Below, piece by piece: positions 51,748-64,000 of a stretch of DNA of 64,000 nt; position 1 is the stretch's first letter; each line of letters starts with the position of its first letter. This DNA is from Lanius collurio (Eukaryota; Chordata; Aves; Passeriformes; Laniidae), in assembly GCA_020086605.1 (NCBI GenBank), contig JACBWW010000008.1, forward strand, positions 14,261,420 through 14,325,419. The letters are read 5' to 3'. The position numbers and the translations under genes are program-made. Below the pieces are notes generated by a model. The model saw nothing but the letters and a program-made list of their open reading frames with translations, ran no database searches and was not told the origin of the DNA.

Positions 51748-53317
51748 AAACTGATTCACCCCTCATGGAACTAGAAAGGCAGAACTGCTATGTAACTAAA
51801 GCCATATGACTTCGCTGAAATAATTCAGTGTTGAACTACAATTTATTTTTCAGGGAGGGGAGGAAGAGGCGGGGGAGGGGGATGACTGTAATCTTATTTC
51901 TAGCATTGACCTTTACTTTCCTACTGACACCCTATCTCAGTTCACTACAGATTATGCTGGTTCTTCTCTGGTCACAGCCAACATCATCTTTGATACACAG
52001 ACATTAGCAGGTTATTCCAGTAGCAGTTGTACTAGTGCCAAATACATGATATAAACTCTACTCCTAGGCAGAGCACCTCATTTTTATATTCAGGAATTGT
52101 GACAGGTATTTCCTTTTATCCTGCTATGTTGACAATTTATGTTGAGCTGATTATCTGCTGTGACCCTCTATTCAGAGTTGCCATATTTCCACATGACATG
52201 TCTATGGAGTTATTCATATTTCTCATCAGGATGATTTTGACTTCAGAATTTCCAACCTGTTCACATCACCATCTCTTTCTGTTATTTGTCATTGTTGTTA
52301 CCTGTTGTATGTCATTGGCAGGGAAAGCACTGACTTTTTCCATCACTAATGATTTTTAAACACTCCTTTTATGCTGCAAGTTAAACAAGAATTAATCTAG
52401 AAATATATAATGCCTCCACTGCCTGGAAAGTCAGGCTGCCTGACCACAGGGGTCTTTTAGAGCCTTGCAAGCTCTGTTTTTTTGACTCTCCAGAGGGTTA
52501 CATGGGTAATGTGATTTTTGTCACCAATAAAATGATCAGTGAAGAGAGAGCAGCTTCTCTGCAAATCCAGCTAAACAACAGCAACTCCACATTTACATTA
52601 GGCATCTGTTAGTTAGCCAGGTCAAAGTTGATACTTTGATTTTGCTTTGGTTTACTTTGTGAACAAAAATGGTTTTTGAAAGTTTAAGTACTTCACCTAA
52701 GCCTATTACACATCTTTATCCACCAACTGAACTTGTCACTTCACATAAAAAAAAAAAAAACTAGAAAATTTCATCAGATAAATTTTCCCACAATCTTGTA
52801 ACAGTCAGCATAGTTTTACACATTTATTCTACTGCCTATTAACTCAATCCCATCAAATCCCACAGACGAATGTCATATAAAAAGCCTGGCTTTTCCAGCG
52901 TTTCTATCCAGTCCACCCAGCACCTTTTCCCTGGAGGAAGAACAGTGTGGTTTTCCAGGTAGTACCCACTGCTTGAGGAGCAAAATATTGCTGCCTACCA
53001 CAACTTGATGCAGAAGGTCAGGGCTAAAACTACCGATGATGGGACCCAGTGACCATTCCTAGTGTATCACTGCCCGCTACCATCAATCTCCTCTTACCTT
53101 CTCCGGCAGCAACGGCACTCTGTTCAGGGCTGACAGCACAGTCCACTCACATATCTGTACATTCATCTGTCTTCCTAACCTCTCCTCCCCAGCAGCCCAC
53201 AACAAAACACAGATCCAGCCCATAAATCCATTGTAGAGCATTAAGTCATCACATGTAATCTAATAAACTAGAGACAGAACACTTATGTCATTCTAGTCTC
53301 TGAAACTTCTCCAGAAG

Positions 53318-53339
53318 AAAAAAAAAAAAAAAAAAAAAA
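53318..53339. repeat. A22 homopolymer
   Basis: Twenty-two consecutive A. An AATAAA occurs about 50 bases upstream (53262-53267), farther than usual for a polyadenylation site, so a processed retrocopy is not supported. Confidence 0.9.
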
Positions 53340-55075
53340 TTGCTGGGAAAAGTGGTGAGGATGGGGATGTAAATAGCATTAACAGAACAGAGAACTTACT
53401 GCTCAGCTTTTCCAAATTTTCTGAATGCCTTTTGAATGGATTTTAATGGATTTTGCTTATGACTGTAGTTATTGGACTGGAGTTTGTTTTGTTATGGATT
53501 TGTGATAAGAGCTACAGTGTCTCTTTCAAATACCAAACAACGCTAATTATAAATTTCTTGTTGGTTTTGCTTTCTCATTTACAGTTATGCCACTCACACA
53601 TGCAGTTCAATTTGCTTCTTTATAGAAAAAAACTCAATAGCCCCAAGCACAATGATCAGGACAATCAAACTCAAAGGGCAGAGTCTTGACTTCTCCCAAA
53701 GATTTGTAGCTGACTCCTCAGTACCAAAAGATTGAAGTCACGTGTGAGTTGAAATAGGAAGGGACTAAGTTCTGATTATTATCCTCCCCTAATAAATTAA
53801 ACCCCAAATGTTTAATGTGAAAACCAAACTACTATTCTTGTAATTTCAGATTTAATACATATACACTGTATATCCTAGAAATGAACAGACATCTGAAGTT
53901 TAATATGTGGCACTGGGAAGCATTCTGAGTTGTGTCATGGTGAGCAGAGATACTCTGCAAAGCTCTTAAAATTAAAAACCTACTTATGGCTGCACTCAAC
54001 AGCTAAAGACCAGATTATGGGACCCACAAGCACTCTGGCAAATCTATGCTTTCAAATAATTTACAAAAAAATTGGATGTTCTTTCAGAATTTTAAGACAA
54101 CTGAGAATGAGCATGGAGCAGTTGGAAAAGGACTTCAACTGTGACTACATCAGCTACATTTCCAGCTTACAATTTCCATTTCTGCACATGCAGAACTAAT
54201 TTCTTCTCATCTATGTGATCCTAAGCATATATATCATGTATAATTTTGATGGGTGGAAACCCCACATTTCAATTCACCCCCTTTTACCCTTCATAATACC
54301 TCTAAACTTAAGTCAGATCTCTATGGTACTATCACTGCCAAATGGGTAATCTTTCAACACTTTTCAGAAAAGCATTTTTTTTTTCCATTTTAGATCAAAA
54401 GATTCACATAAATTTAAAGCATAAATATATAGCTATAGGCTATCTATAGGTATTCCTAGTTATTAAAATTTTCAGCATCACTTCATGTTATAATTGATGC
54501 TGGTATTTTCCTCAAATGTAAGTAAGCAGAGTTTTATAAAGGAAAGGAAGATTACATCTCTTAAGTGTCAGTCATCTTCTGAGATAACTTTAAAAAAACT
54601 CCCAAAACTCTCATCAGCAGGAACTCAACACTGCATTATGGCCTTAAAAAAAGATCCAGACAACATTAAACAGTAATCCCTCCTGAAGAGAATGAGAAGT
54701 AGATAGAATTTTCATAACATTATTTAACTTACTCCAGTTCCTTTTTGCTTTTTAAAACCCAAAATAAAACTGTGTCCTGTCACCATAATGACTGCAGTTC
54801 TCCTGAAAACATCTGAAAGGGTATCTCAGACAGTTCATGGTGTGTCTGTTATATAAGCTTACCATGTTTTAAGAATTGGAATTTGTGTTTTCAATGCTAT
54901 ATTAAAGACATAAAAAAGTTAGTTAAATGAATAAAATTAGGCTTCTGTAAGTGACTTAAAAATATGCCCTGTTCACCTGGTACCTCAAGACAACCTCCCT
55001 GTACTGGATACACTCTCCAAAGCTGCTGACATGCACATTCAGAACATTCTTCTACCAAATTCAGATCAACGATTA

Positions 55076-55275
55076 AAAAACCCTAAACAAACAAACATCC
55101 AAAAAACCCAAAACCGTCCAAAAAACCCCAACCAAACCCCCAAAACAGCTAAAACAACAACAAAAAAACCCCATACAAACCTCCTCAAAAAAACCCCAAA
55201 AACCAACCCAAAAAAACCCTGAAACGAAACATAGAAAACCCCAGACACAACAAAATAACAACCCCCCCCCAAACA
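55076..55275. repeat. A/C-only low-complexity tract
   Basis: About 200 bases made almost entirely of A and C on the plus strand, with repeated AAAACCCC-like words, (CAAA) words and a C10 run near 55262. G and T are nearly absent. The minus strand therefore has many G3-G5 runs separated by T-rich loops. No repeat unit of fixed length is evident. Confidence 0.9.
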
Positions 55276-58200
55276 GTAACAGATCTCTTAAGTACATATC
55301 TCTCTCCTTTTACTACTATCGACACCCATTTCTTTCTCAAATGCTTAACATAAGCTTTATTACTTGACTAAAAGAATAATAAATACAAGCTCTGAGGAAA
55401 TGACAGGAATAGGAGATTAAAAAAATTCAAGGTGCTAAAGTGAACATGCACTGTTTTGAAGCAATTATCTTCATTTCAGCTGAAACAAGACAGATGCTCC
55501 ATTTAAAAGGCATATTTCAATACAAAAATCAATATTTGAAATTTTATCAAGAAACTGACACCACTCAGTTTTCTGCTATTCTTTTCCTATCAAAACAAAG
55601 GAAAATCCAATTTCAAATCTAATTTTGCATCACCTGTTTATGAGAGGAAAACAAAGACACTATCAGAGTCTGTTTTAAAATAAAACTGTTCACAGAATGT
55701 GCTTTAAATTTTCCTATTAAAAAAATCCCTAGCTATAAATGAAAGACCAACTGATACCATACATGTTTTCCTAATTGCAAAACAATATCCCTCAGTTATG
55801 TTTCAGGATACTGAGGTTTCTTAGAAGCACTTTTTCTCAGTGGCAGCCATGCCAGAATATGGATAAGCTGAGGATTTGATTTCTTCTTTATAAATCAACC
55901 CACTCTAACCATTCACGTAATTAAAAAGCCTAAGACTTCAACAATGCAATGAATAAAGTAACTGTAAAAAGGAATGAGCTAGCTTTGCTTTTACAACTTT
56001 TAATTGTGTTCATTTTCTGGGCAACATTTATCTTTCTAAAGTATCAACTGTAAATAGACAAACTATAAACGAAAGCAGACAGAATCACAGGAAGCTTCCT
56101 AAAATGATGAAGTAAGCGAGCACCTCATAACTTCAAAATTGGCATTACCATGGATAATTAATTTAATAAACCACACTGCCTGGCAATGTGCCAACCCACC
56201 TCTTAAGGAAACACAAACTCGGTCACTGAGTTATCTGAGAGCTATTGTGAACAATATTCATTAATTCATAAGAGATATAGTTATGAGGTTTTGGAAAAGG
56301 AATGGAATAGCTTAGCTACTCCTCTTGTTCAAAAAAATTTGCATTAACACTTTCCCATTTTTTAAAGCAGAAGTCATATTTGTTTGGTTTTTTTGATGTA
56401 CTTCATTGCCTATTGGCTACATTTAAAATTTCCAGGGAATGATTACATGAACCTCTTGACATCACCACACATGAAAGTTTCCCAGACATGGAGAATGAAA
56501 GGGTTAATCATAAATCTACACATCTAAGTAGATTCTGCACCTTAAAATCAATATTCAGCAAATATTTCCATTACAACTTCTATTAGAAGTTCAAGAACTA
56601 GTGAAATTTAGCACTAATGAAGCTAAAGTTCATCTAAAACCAAAACAAATCCCACAAATGGTTATCAGAAACTGGAGATAGGGAACAAACAGTCTGCTCA
56701 GTCTAGGTTAATGCAAGACTGTTCACTACAGCATTGCTTTCTGAACAAAGCATCCTATTTAATTTTATTGTGTCTTACTAATGCAATTTTTGGTATTTGA
56801 TAGGAAACAGTTCCAGAGAAAATTATTTCAACACAAAAAGTAACACTGATGCACAGCCCACATTTTCTTCATTTCATTATCACCTTGCTTCTTTGACTTA
56901 ATTTCACCACTATTCAAAACGGCCATTAAGAGTAGCTTTGTTTTCCTAATAAATCATCCCACCAACCCTTTGATCTTTTTGACACTTTCTTCTTAATTCC
57001 TGTGAGTCCATCAACAACCTTTCATAACAGGTACCTTGAAATGCCTGCATTTCAAACAAATGTAAATGTACTCCAGGCCAAAGAAGTGTTCATAAAACAG
57101 GAAAGACTTTTTCTTTCCTCCCCTTTCTTGGTCCCTAGAATATTTTTGCATACAATGGGAACTCATCTTTTTCCATTACTATCTCAAACTCAAATCCTAG
57201 GCATTTTTCTAGTTTTTAAAGAGTTTTTACGCTTCTCAGACACATTTTTTTTTTAGTTAAAACTGCATAGATGCATAGTATTAAATAACATATTTCAAGT
57301 TAAAACTCAATAAAATTCTTCCTCTTACTTAATTTGGGAGGCTTAATGCTGAAGGAAGGATGATACTATGATGTCTATATCTGATGATATTTTCTTCACA
57401 GATTTCTGTCCTAAGAAATCATATATTAGTTGTTCTGCATGCCAGTTATGGTTAAACACTACCTTTTTCACATGTCCAATCAAGTAAAATTATGACTGTG
57501 GTTTTTTGTGAGACTCAAAATACATCTCAAAAGTTACCAATGTAACAAATAATCCCATTATTATTAATATTAAATATAATAAAAACTGCAACACAACCAT
57601 TTGCTTTTATATTATTTCCCACACAGTACATGTTTAAAAATTCAACTGTTAACAGATTTAAACAGCTATGTATCTTGTGCTAGAACAAATCAATGTGTAG
57701 GTGGTCAATCTCACAGCTGAGCTGTGCAAAAACATTAGTACACAGAAAAATAAGTGAAAGGGAGCCAAAATATCTCCCCTCTACAGGCAGAAACTCACTT
57801 AAGCATATGAAAAAACATAGTCATTAGGGAAACTAGTTTATCTTCTGTTTCTGAAAGGATATAATAAATAACAGACAAAACTACAGTGTGGGCCATGTCC
57901 AGGAAATCTGTGAGGTCTCTTAGACCACACACTCCCTCCAGAAAGTCACACACATTAGTGATGAAGCAACTCACCCACCCAGGGCACTGCTCAGATCACT
58001 TACGTATGGCTGGAAAATGAGAGAGAGGCATTCACCAAATGGCTACCTCAAGAACTATTACCATTGCCAGACTCAACACCAGCTATCCTAGTGGCATCTG
58101 AGGATGCAGGAAGGGCTACACGCCTCTTCACAGGCTTGAACTCCCCAATAATCCAGTTCAACAGGAGAAACAAAATGATTTTTAGACCAAATCTTCTGTT

Positions 58201-58723
58201 GGCTTCTTCATTTACTTTTTAAAACTTCAAGGTGCAAAAGCACTCAGAACTACAAAGCTCTCTGAGTCAGTCAGTAATCACAAAAGTGGGTATGGATCAT
58301 ATTGTGCCAGCCTACAATGCAAAGGAAACCTACATGCAAAGGAAAAGAAAAACTACTTCCTGATCATGTTAAATGACAGAAGAAGGAACATGAAATTTTT
58401 CATTCAACAGCTGCTTCTCCTCCAACTGGCTGACAGGTTAGGTATGTCTGCCCTTTCTGAAAAACAAAGGCAGCCTGTCTTCAAAATAAGATAGATTACA
58501 TAGAAGCCATTCAAAAACTTGGCTCTCAACAGATCCATAATCCAGGGCGATGGACCAACTACTGGATCATTTATTCCACTGTGAGGATATCTGAGCTTCA
58601 AAGAAAAAAAAGAGGAAAAAAGTAGAAAAAAAACCCAAGCTTCTGCAGCATAGACAGGTTTATGCTGACTACAGCCATGTATAGTAGTTTTCCACTTTAA
58701 ATCTTTATCTCAGTCAAATGAAA

Positions 58724-58737
58724 ACACACACACACAC
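58724..58737. repeat. (AC)7 microsatellite
   Basis: Seven AC dinucleotides. Short simple repeat. Confidence 0.85.
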
Positions 58738-59762
58738 AAATAAAACCAACTAAAATAAAAGTATGCATGGAAAAATTAAGATTCAAAGCTTAAAATCAGC
58801 CTCTACTCACTAAGGACAATGCTGAGCAGCAACTTCCATTCCTCTCCTGGTTCACAGACAAAGACTATTACTACTTTACTAAACCATTAATGGAGTAACA
58901 GCATGCACATGTTAAAACAACAGAAACACGCAATTCCAACTAGTTGAATTCAGAGCTGTGAGGAGTTATATTCAAAAACAGAAGAGTGGTGTACAGCAAA
59001 GAGACTTTATCAAGTGGTCGTTTGAGAGCAGCAGAGAGAAGAGGTAGGTGGGTGTATTTATTGTTCTCTAAGCAGGACATCAGCTTCACTGCAAGACAGC
59101 ATACAGACTATTTCAATCATCTGCCAATGAGATAAACACAAATTAAGACATATACTCTTTGCTTCTCTCAAGCAAAATCAAGATGCTGGGGCTATACAAA
59201 GACAACAGAATACTCTCTGTCCTGAGCAAAGCAGATCACAAAGAGGGGCCACTGAGGCGAGAGATCTGCAGGTTTTGCCAGGAGGAGCCCAGATTTTGGA
59301 GTTCATCCGTTGAACCCTAACATCCACCCTTGCACTGTCACTTGGACCTTCTGCCTTCTCCTCTATTTATGACTACAGTGCCTCATGCACAGGACTCCTC
59401 CAAACATCTCTGGGTATTAAGCCAGTGCTTCTTTGTTCCTAATTAATGTAATAAGTTTTTTGTTATTTTTACAAATTACAGTTCCTTTAGAAAAAAACAA
59501 ATGTTTGACCATACCTGCTTCCTCTGTAAATAAGAAGATACATAATGATGTTCTGAGCTTCTGAGGCTGTGCAGAAAACCACAGGAAACAAACTCCTGCT
59601 TTCTAAAAAAGAAACTTCTTAATTCTGAGAATTTGACTGAGGAAGGACACATAATGGTCTAAGACAGACCACAAAAAAAAAGTAGATAATTTTGTTTCCC
59701 TCCAGACTGCAAACCACTTCACCATACACTGGGACTGTAACTGCTCGTTCCTCAATTACCAG

Positions 59763-59893
59763 ACCAATATCTTCCCCATATGAGCTATAACATCTGAAGA
59801 CCTTTGGACTTTGGATCAATAGACCAAAGATAACATCTGAAGACCTTTGGACCAATATCTTCCCCATATGAGCTATAACATCTGAAGACCTTT
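59763..59893. repeat. Complex local tandem duplication
   Basis: A 43-base segment (ACCAATATCTTCC...AAGACCTTT) at 59763-59805 recurs identically at 59851-59893. Between them a third partial copy of its second half (ATAACATCTGAAGACCTTTGGA, 59830-59851) is embedded. The pattern indicates at least two local duplication steps. The copies are identical, so it is recent or homogenised. Confidence 0.93.
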
Positions 59894-62454
59894 CCATATA
59901 CCTATGGAGTATATTACACATTTGCAAAGATGGCTATACCTATACTGCTCTCTTCAGCTGAAAAATGATGTCTCTGTCCAGACAGATACAAGTCTGATGT
60001 ACTGGATTTTAATTAGCCAGCACTTCTAAATAGCATTTCATTTTATAACATACAGAAAAACACAAAAGAGTAATGATAGCACTGATATTGATCAGTCTTT
60101 GTTCAGTCCTTCCAGTAAAGGATGATACATTGTAAAGAGAGATATTTGTTTTCCAAATTATTTGGTTCATTTCAATCAAATCCAAAGTCTTCATCCTCAC
60201 TGGAAAAAAAAAAATTACTCAATGAATATCTGAGGTCAATGAACAATAAATCAGTTGTGATAGCTACCTAGATATGCCGTTTTTCTTTTTTTTTTTTTAA
60301 GCATAACTCAATAGCAAAAGGCTAAATGAAGAAAAAACATTAAAAAGGTTATTATTTTTTTGTTAACTGTTTTCACAGATCACATTTGAAGTATGAGCCT
60401 CTTGGATACCTGAATCTCTGGCAAAGAACCTTGCATTATTCTTCAGCTAAAAGACAGATATCTAAAGAGTAGCTTCGTGTTACCTGGCACACTTGTAAGT
60501 ATAATCAGTTAAAGACAGCTGAATCTTCCTCTGTCCATACAGGAGTTTTAGTCCAACAGAAGAGCTGGAAAACTTTACTGCCTAAATAGAATAGTTTGCT
60601 TTATCAATTCCAAAATACCCAGCTGTGATGCTGTTGACAGTAACTAATTGAATTTGGCACAGCTTTAACAATCATTGAGAGAAGAGAATTCTATTTGCTA
60701 TATGCAAATACATCATGAGTTCAAATATTTGCAGGTATCAAATTATGATCTTTGAACAAAAGAATCCTTCTAGGGTTTCCTATAGTGTATTCTTAAGTCA
60801 GATAACTTTGCTGTAGTAACATTAATTAATTTTCATTTGGTGTGTAGAGATCAAAGTATTTACTATATACAAACATCCCAGCAATAACAAAACAGCACTC
60901 ACAGTTATTTACAACAAATTTCAACAGCCTCACCTACACAAACCAAAATTTTGCTTTTCTTTCCCCTCCTCCAAAGCCTCACACTTCAAATAAAGCCCAC
61001 TCTGGTATGTGAAGCAAACTGTATGGAGTTTAAGTATGATCAATTTACCCCAATAGCAGTTGTAGTTACAGACTACAGAAGCTCAGGAAGGAGCTTTCTA
61101 ATACCTGCACGATCCTTGCCTCTTCAATCCAGACTGCACTGCAGCAGCCCAGGATAAATCTGGGAACTCAACCACCAGTAACACAGAGCAGCCTAATACC
61201 TGGTATAAAACACACTCACTGTCACTGTAATCACTGCGTAGGCTTTCTACCTCCTGGCAAAATTGCTTTCCCTCATGCCCCAAACTAGTGAGAAGAGGAA
61301 CATAAAATTGTTTATTTGGTATTATAAAAATAGAGGAAACATTTATGGGGTACAACATGAAGAAGCTCACAGATAGAGTCTGGAGGGAAAAGCACTGTTA
61401 ATTTAACTCCCATATTCACTTTGGAAAAGCCAGCCAAAATGTGTTAAACATATTAATACATGACAGAAGAGTAAAAAAGGCATGTGCAACACATGGCTGT
61501 GTCTCCATTAATGCCAGATTACCATTTGGTGCATTACTATTTTGGATGATCACCATGCAATAGAAATTTATGCCCAAGCAAGTGCAGACACAAACACATT
61601 TCTGTCAAGTCTACCTGAGTTCAGGATGCTGCATTCATGCTGACTTCACATCAGCTGAAAAAGTACAAACAATATCTGTTTGAGTATTGTCAGAGTCACA
61701 GAGAGATGAACAATATCTGACATAGAAGAAAACTAAATAGTGTAAGGTTAACATTAAAACGGGGGTGAAAAGTTACATTTACATGAGACATTTGCATTGT
61801 GTGGTTGTGGGTTTTGATCAGCTGACAAGTGCCCTAAAGATGTACCATTGAATCAACAATCTAAATCAAGCCAGTAAATAAGTGTCTGTAGGGTAAAGAG
61901 TAACACAACATTCTCCTCCCTCTATGCTGCTCTGTCCCCATCAGAGACCTAAACACTTTCAGTCTTTTCTCTAACTCTGCAGAGAATCTCATGAAGCGTG
62001 TGTTCATGTAAGCAGTTAAAATGTATCTACAGTAGAAGGGAGATGGGCAAAAAACCGAAAAACTTTCATATTAAATACAATTTCACACACACGTAGGAGA
62101 AAATAAATCAGAAAAGCCAAGAAAGGATCACAGACAAAGCTGCTTAGATTGCCTAAATGAGACAATATGTATTATCTCATCTGGCAGTTTAGCATGACTG
62201 AAATGAAACATAATTTGCAGTTGACGCCAACTGGCAGGAGTCAAATGTTCATGGTAATCTTTGTGTTTTATTCAGAAAGTACTTCTGTCTTAAATTATAC
62301 AGAAAATGGATTGAAGGCTTTTGGTCTAAAAAGTACAAGGGTTGCAGATGCTACCCTGAGCTGTTAACTCATAGATAAATGTGTCTTGAGCTTTTAAAAT
62401 TTAAAAGGCCAAATCTAAAATTATGCCAGGTCAAATCTTCTACCCAGTACCTCT

Positions 62455-62905
62455 GTCTCCAAGAGCAGCCAAAAGGAGATGTCTGGGGAAGAGCATAAGA
62501 ATAGTGTAATCATTTAGTCATACTTTCCCCAAATACGCTTGTCTCCAATAATTAGCAGCTCAGGGACTTTCAAAGCCAGAGGTCATGCTAATATATTTAA
62601 AAATCCCTTAGAGACTCTTTTTTCCATCAATATTGTCCAGTTTCACTTCAAATTGGTATAAATTTTCAGTATCCACAACATCCTGTGGAGTTACACAGCT
62701 TAATATATGTGCATGACAAAACTCCTCTTTTTGCTATTCCAAACCCAACACCTGCTAGTTTAATTTTCATGCTCGCTAGTTCTTTTACTGGGAGAGGAAA
62801 TGAACAACTTCTCCCTTAGCCTCTTGCCATGCCATTCATGTTTTTATAAAAGTATCATCACATCCCAGTTGTCTCTTCTCCTCACCAATTTAACCATTGA
62901 AAGAG
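62455..62905 (-). mobile_element. Ancient CR1-L-like 3' end, minus strand
   Basis: Read in reverse this follows an old CR1 tail. On the plus strand the 3' UTR words appear first (CAGCTCAGGGACTTTCAAAGCC, AGAGGTCATGCTAA). Then come the ORF2 C-terminal words in reverse (AGTATCCACAACATCCTG, ACCTGCTAGTTTAATTTTCAT, GCTAGTTCTT, CCATGCCATTCATG and CATCACATCCCAGTTGTCTC). Many substitutions show great age. This CR1 type is known from turtles, crocodilians and birds. The identification is by remembered consensus order. Confidence 0.78.
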
Positions 62906-63049
62906 AGTCACGGTGATGAAAAGAAGATCCTCATCGTGTCAGTGAGTATGAAGAGGATCCCATTCTGTTTTACTCTACATCATTAAAGCCTCAAGACAAA
63001 CAATTCTTAACTGTACAAATAAAACAGATGGGAAGTAATGAAAGGTAAT
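62906..63049. other. Short unique spacer
   Basis: Separates two ancient CR1 remnants of opposite orientation. Nothing recognised. Confidence 0.4.
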
Positions 63050-63390
63050 GCAAAGCAAAGCAACGAAAATAATTGGTGTACAAAACCAAGCACCTGTGAG
63101 GTAAAAAAAAGCAGGCTACCATAGTTAATAAAACACAGTATACAAAAAATAATTACTTGCTTTGTCCTAGACAGATGTAGGATGAACAACTGTGGTATTA
63201 AATTACTACAGAAAAGGTATGAAATAGAAAACACAAGAAGAAATTTTTCACATGTCCTGATGAGGTAAGGGAGAGCACTGAGTTCCTTAGAACAAGTCAC
63301 AGATAACAGATATGGACGATCCTAATCTGAGGCAGAAGAATGGGGTAGATGACACCATAAGGTCTCTTCTAGTCCTATCTTTTTATGTTC
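63050..63390 (+). mobile_element. Ancient CR1 3' end, plus strand
   Basis: GCAAAGCAACGAAAATAATTGG matches the ORF2 C-terminal block that encodes ATKII-type residues. Traces of TTAAATTACTACAG..AAGG and AAATTTTTCACATGTC follow. The 3' UTR end reads GGGGTAGATGACACCATAAGG, then TCTTCTAGTCCTA, then TTATGTTC. Heavily decayed, with probable internal deletions. Confidence 0.62.
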
Positions 63391-64000
63391 TTCTTGGGAT
63401 GTAAGGCAGAACCTCTTCTTCTCAGTGATTTAACAACAACAAAATAAAAAAGGAGGGGTTAAAGGGAGCTACAGGATTGATTGCCCTGGAAAAAAAAAGA
63501 AGCTACAACCTGCTCACAAATGAAGTATTTGTTGAGACTCTTTCCTTGCCCAAATCCATGGAGCCTGTGGAAAGAATGAGGGATCACCAGCCAAGAACTG
63601 GAGATATTTTGCTGAAAATGTGACTTCTATTCTCTGACCTTGCCTAGACATTCTTTAAATCTGGTTGGGAAGCAGAGTCATACTGTGCAGAGTACAGTGC
63701 ACATGAGTATGTGAGACAGCCCCAGTACACCATTAAAGATTGTTTATCTACTGTGCAAGGCATGCAATGAGCAACAGAAAAATAAGGCAAATTGTTGATC
63801 TGGGCTGGTCAAGCACAAAAAAATTTAATATTCCTAAAGTTCTGGTTTAGACTGGACTCTTACTCTTTCACATTAACATATATCATTCTTGCACTAACCA
63901 AGCTCAAGAAAGGCTGGATATTTCTGTACTCCAAATTCGGGCACGGTAAAAGACAAGCTCTAATTCAAGCTGTCAGGGCTGTCACAGAATGCAGTCTGGG
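63391..64000. other. Unique AT-rich sequence to window end
   Basis: No gene or repeat recognised. Short A runs only. Confidence 0.5.

Larger units (their letters stand above)
51748..62454. other. Unique AT-rich non-coding sequence with simple repeats
   Basis: No gene or dispersed repeat recognised in about 10.7 kb apart from the low-complexity and tandem features listed separately. Open frames are under about 105 codons. The 102-codon minus frame at 59619-59927 reads through a tandem duplication and is not credible as a gene. Confidence 0.5.

Noticed and set aside
52860..53339. Possible processed retrocopy: GC-richer segment, AATAAA, then A22
   Set aside because: The AATAAA lies about 50 bases before the A run, no coding sequence or target duplication is seen, and processed copies are rare in birds because CR1 does not use poly(A) tails.
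55066..55297. Minus-strand frames rich in Phe, Gly, Val and Trp (68-74 codons)
   Set aside because: Produced by the G/T composition opposite the A/C-only tract.
59619..59927. 102-codon minus-strand frame with repeated RSSDVI words
   Set aside because: The repeats come from the tandem DNA duplication. There is no recognisable domain or other coding signal.
1..64000. CRISPR arrays, operons, tRNA/rRNA genes or a previously undescribed multi-gene system
   Set aside because: Searched by eye on both strands. No regularly spaced repeats, no tRNA cloverleaf with intact boxes and no cluster of intact genes were found. The only coding remnants are broken CR1 ORFs.

Overview
The window looks like non-coding vertebrate DNA, most likely from a bird. 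The base composition is AT-rich. Interspersed repeats are almost all CR1-type LINEs, whose 3' ends carry the typical ATTCTRTGATTCT-like terminal repeat rather than poly(A), and there are several solo LTRs of endogenous retroviruses. Abundant young CR1 plus a roughly 1.3 kb ERVL-like LTR and a few very old CR1 and MIR-like remnants fits an avian genome, perhaps a passerine. That lineage guess is inference, because crocodilians and turtles also carry CR1. I found no protein-coding gene, tRNA, rRNA, CRISPR array or bacterial-type operon. The window is probably intergenic or lies in a long intron.

Layout: 1-9.4 kb is mostly unique AT-rich sequence with one ancient tRNA-derived SINE remnant near 6.4-6.55 kb. 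A CR1 3' end lies at 9.4-9.7 kb. From 10.7 to 17.1 kb there is a dense transposon graveyard. It holds an old CR1 (called CR1-A here) broken by a reverse-strand CR1 fragment and by a second CR1 (CR1-B), which is itself split by a reverse-strand LTR. A CpG-rich solo LTR of about 1.3 kb follows. From 17.1 to 33.9 kb the sequence is mostly unique, with a 398-base run of N at 24.4-24.8 kb and two CR1 fragments at 25.9-26.9 kb. A very diverged CR1-L-like 3' end lies at 33.9-34.4 kb. From 34.4 to 49.8 kb the sequence is unique apart from simple repeats and an exact 57-bp direct repeat whose copies are 3.6 kb apart. A small solo LTR (about 307 bp) lies at 49.8-50.1 kb and another CR1 at 51.0-51.75 kb. 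After that come an A/C-only low-complexity tract at 55.1 kb, a small complex tandem duplication at 59.8 kb and two ancient CR1 remnants in opposite orientations at 62.4-63.4 kb.

The coding remnants (CR1 endonuclease and reverse transcriptase) are all broken by stops, frameshifts and insertions, so no active element is present. No new multi-gene system is visible. The items most worth a second look are the exact 57-bp duplication, the nested CR1/LTR stack, the CpG-rich LTR with a YY1/GC-box/TATA-like arrangement, and the A/C tract with quadruplex potential on the minus strand.
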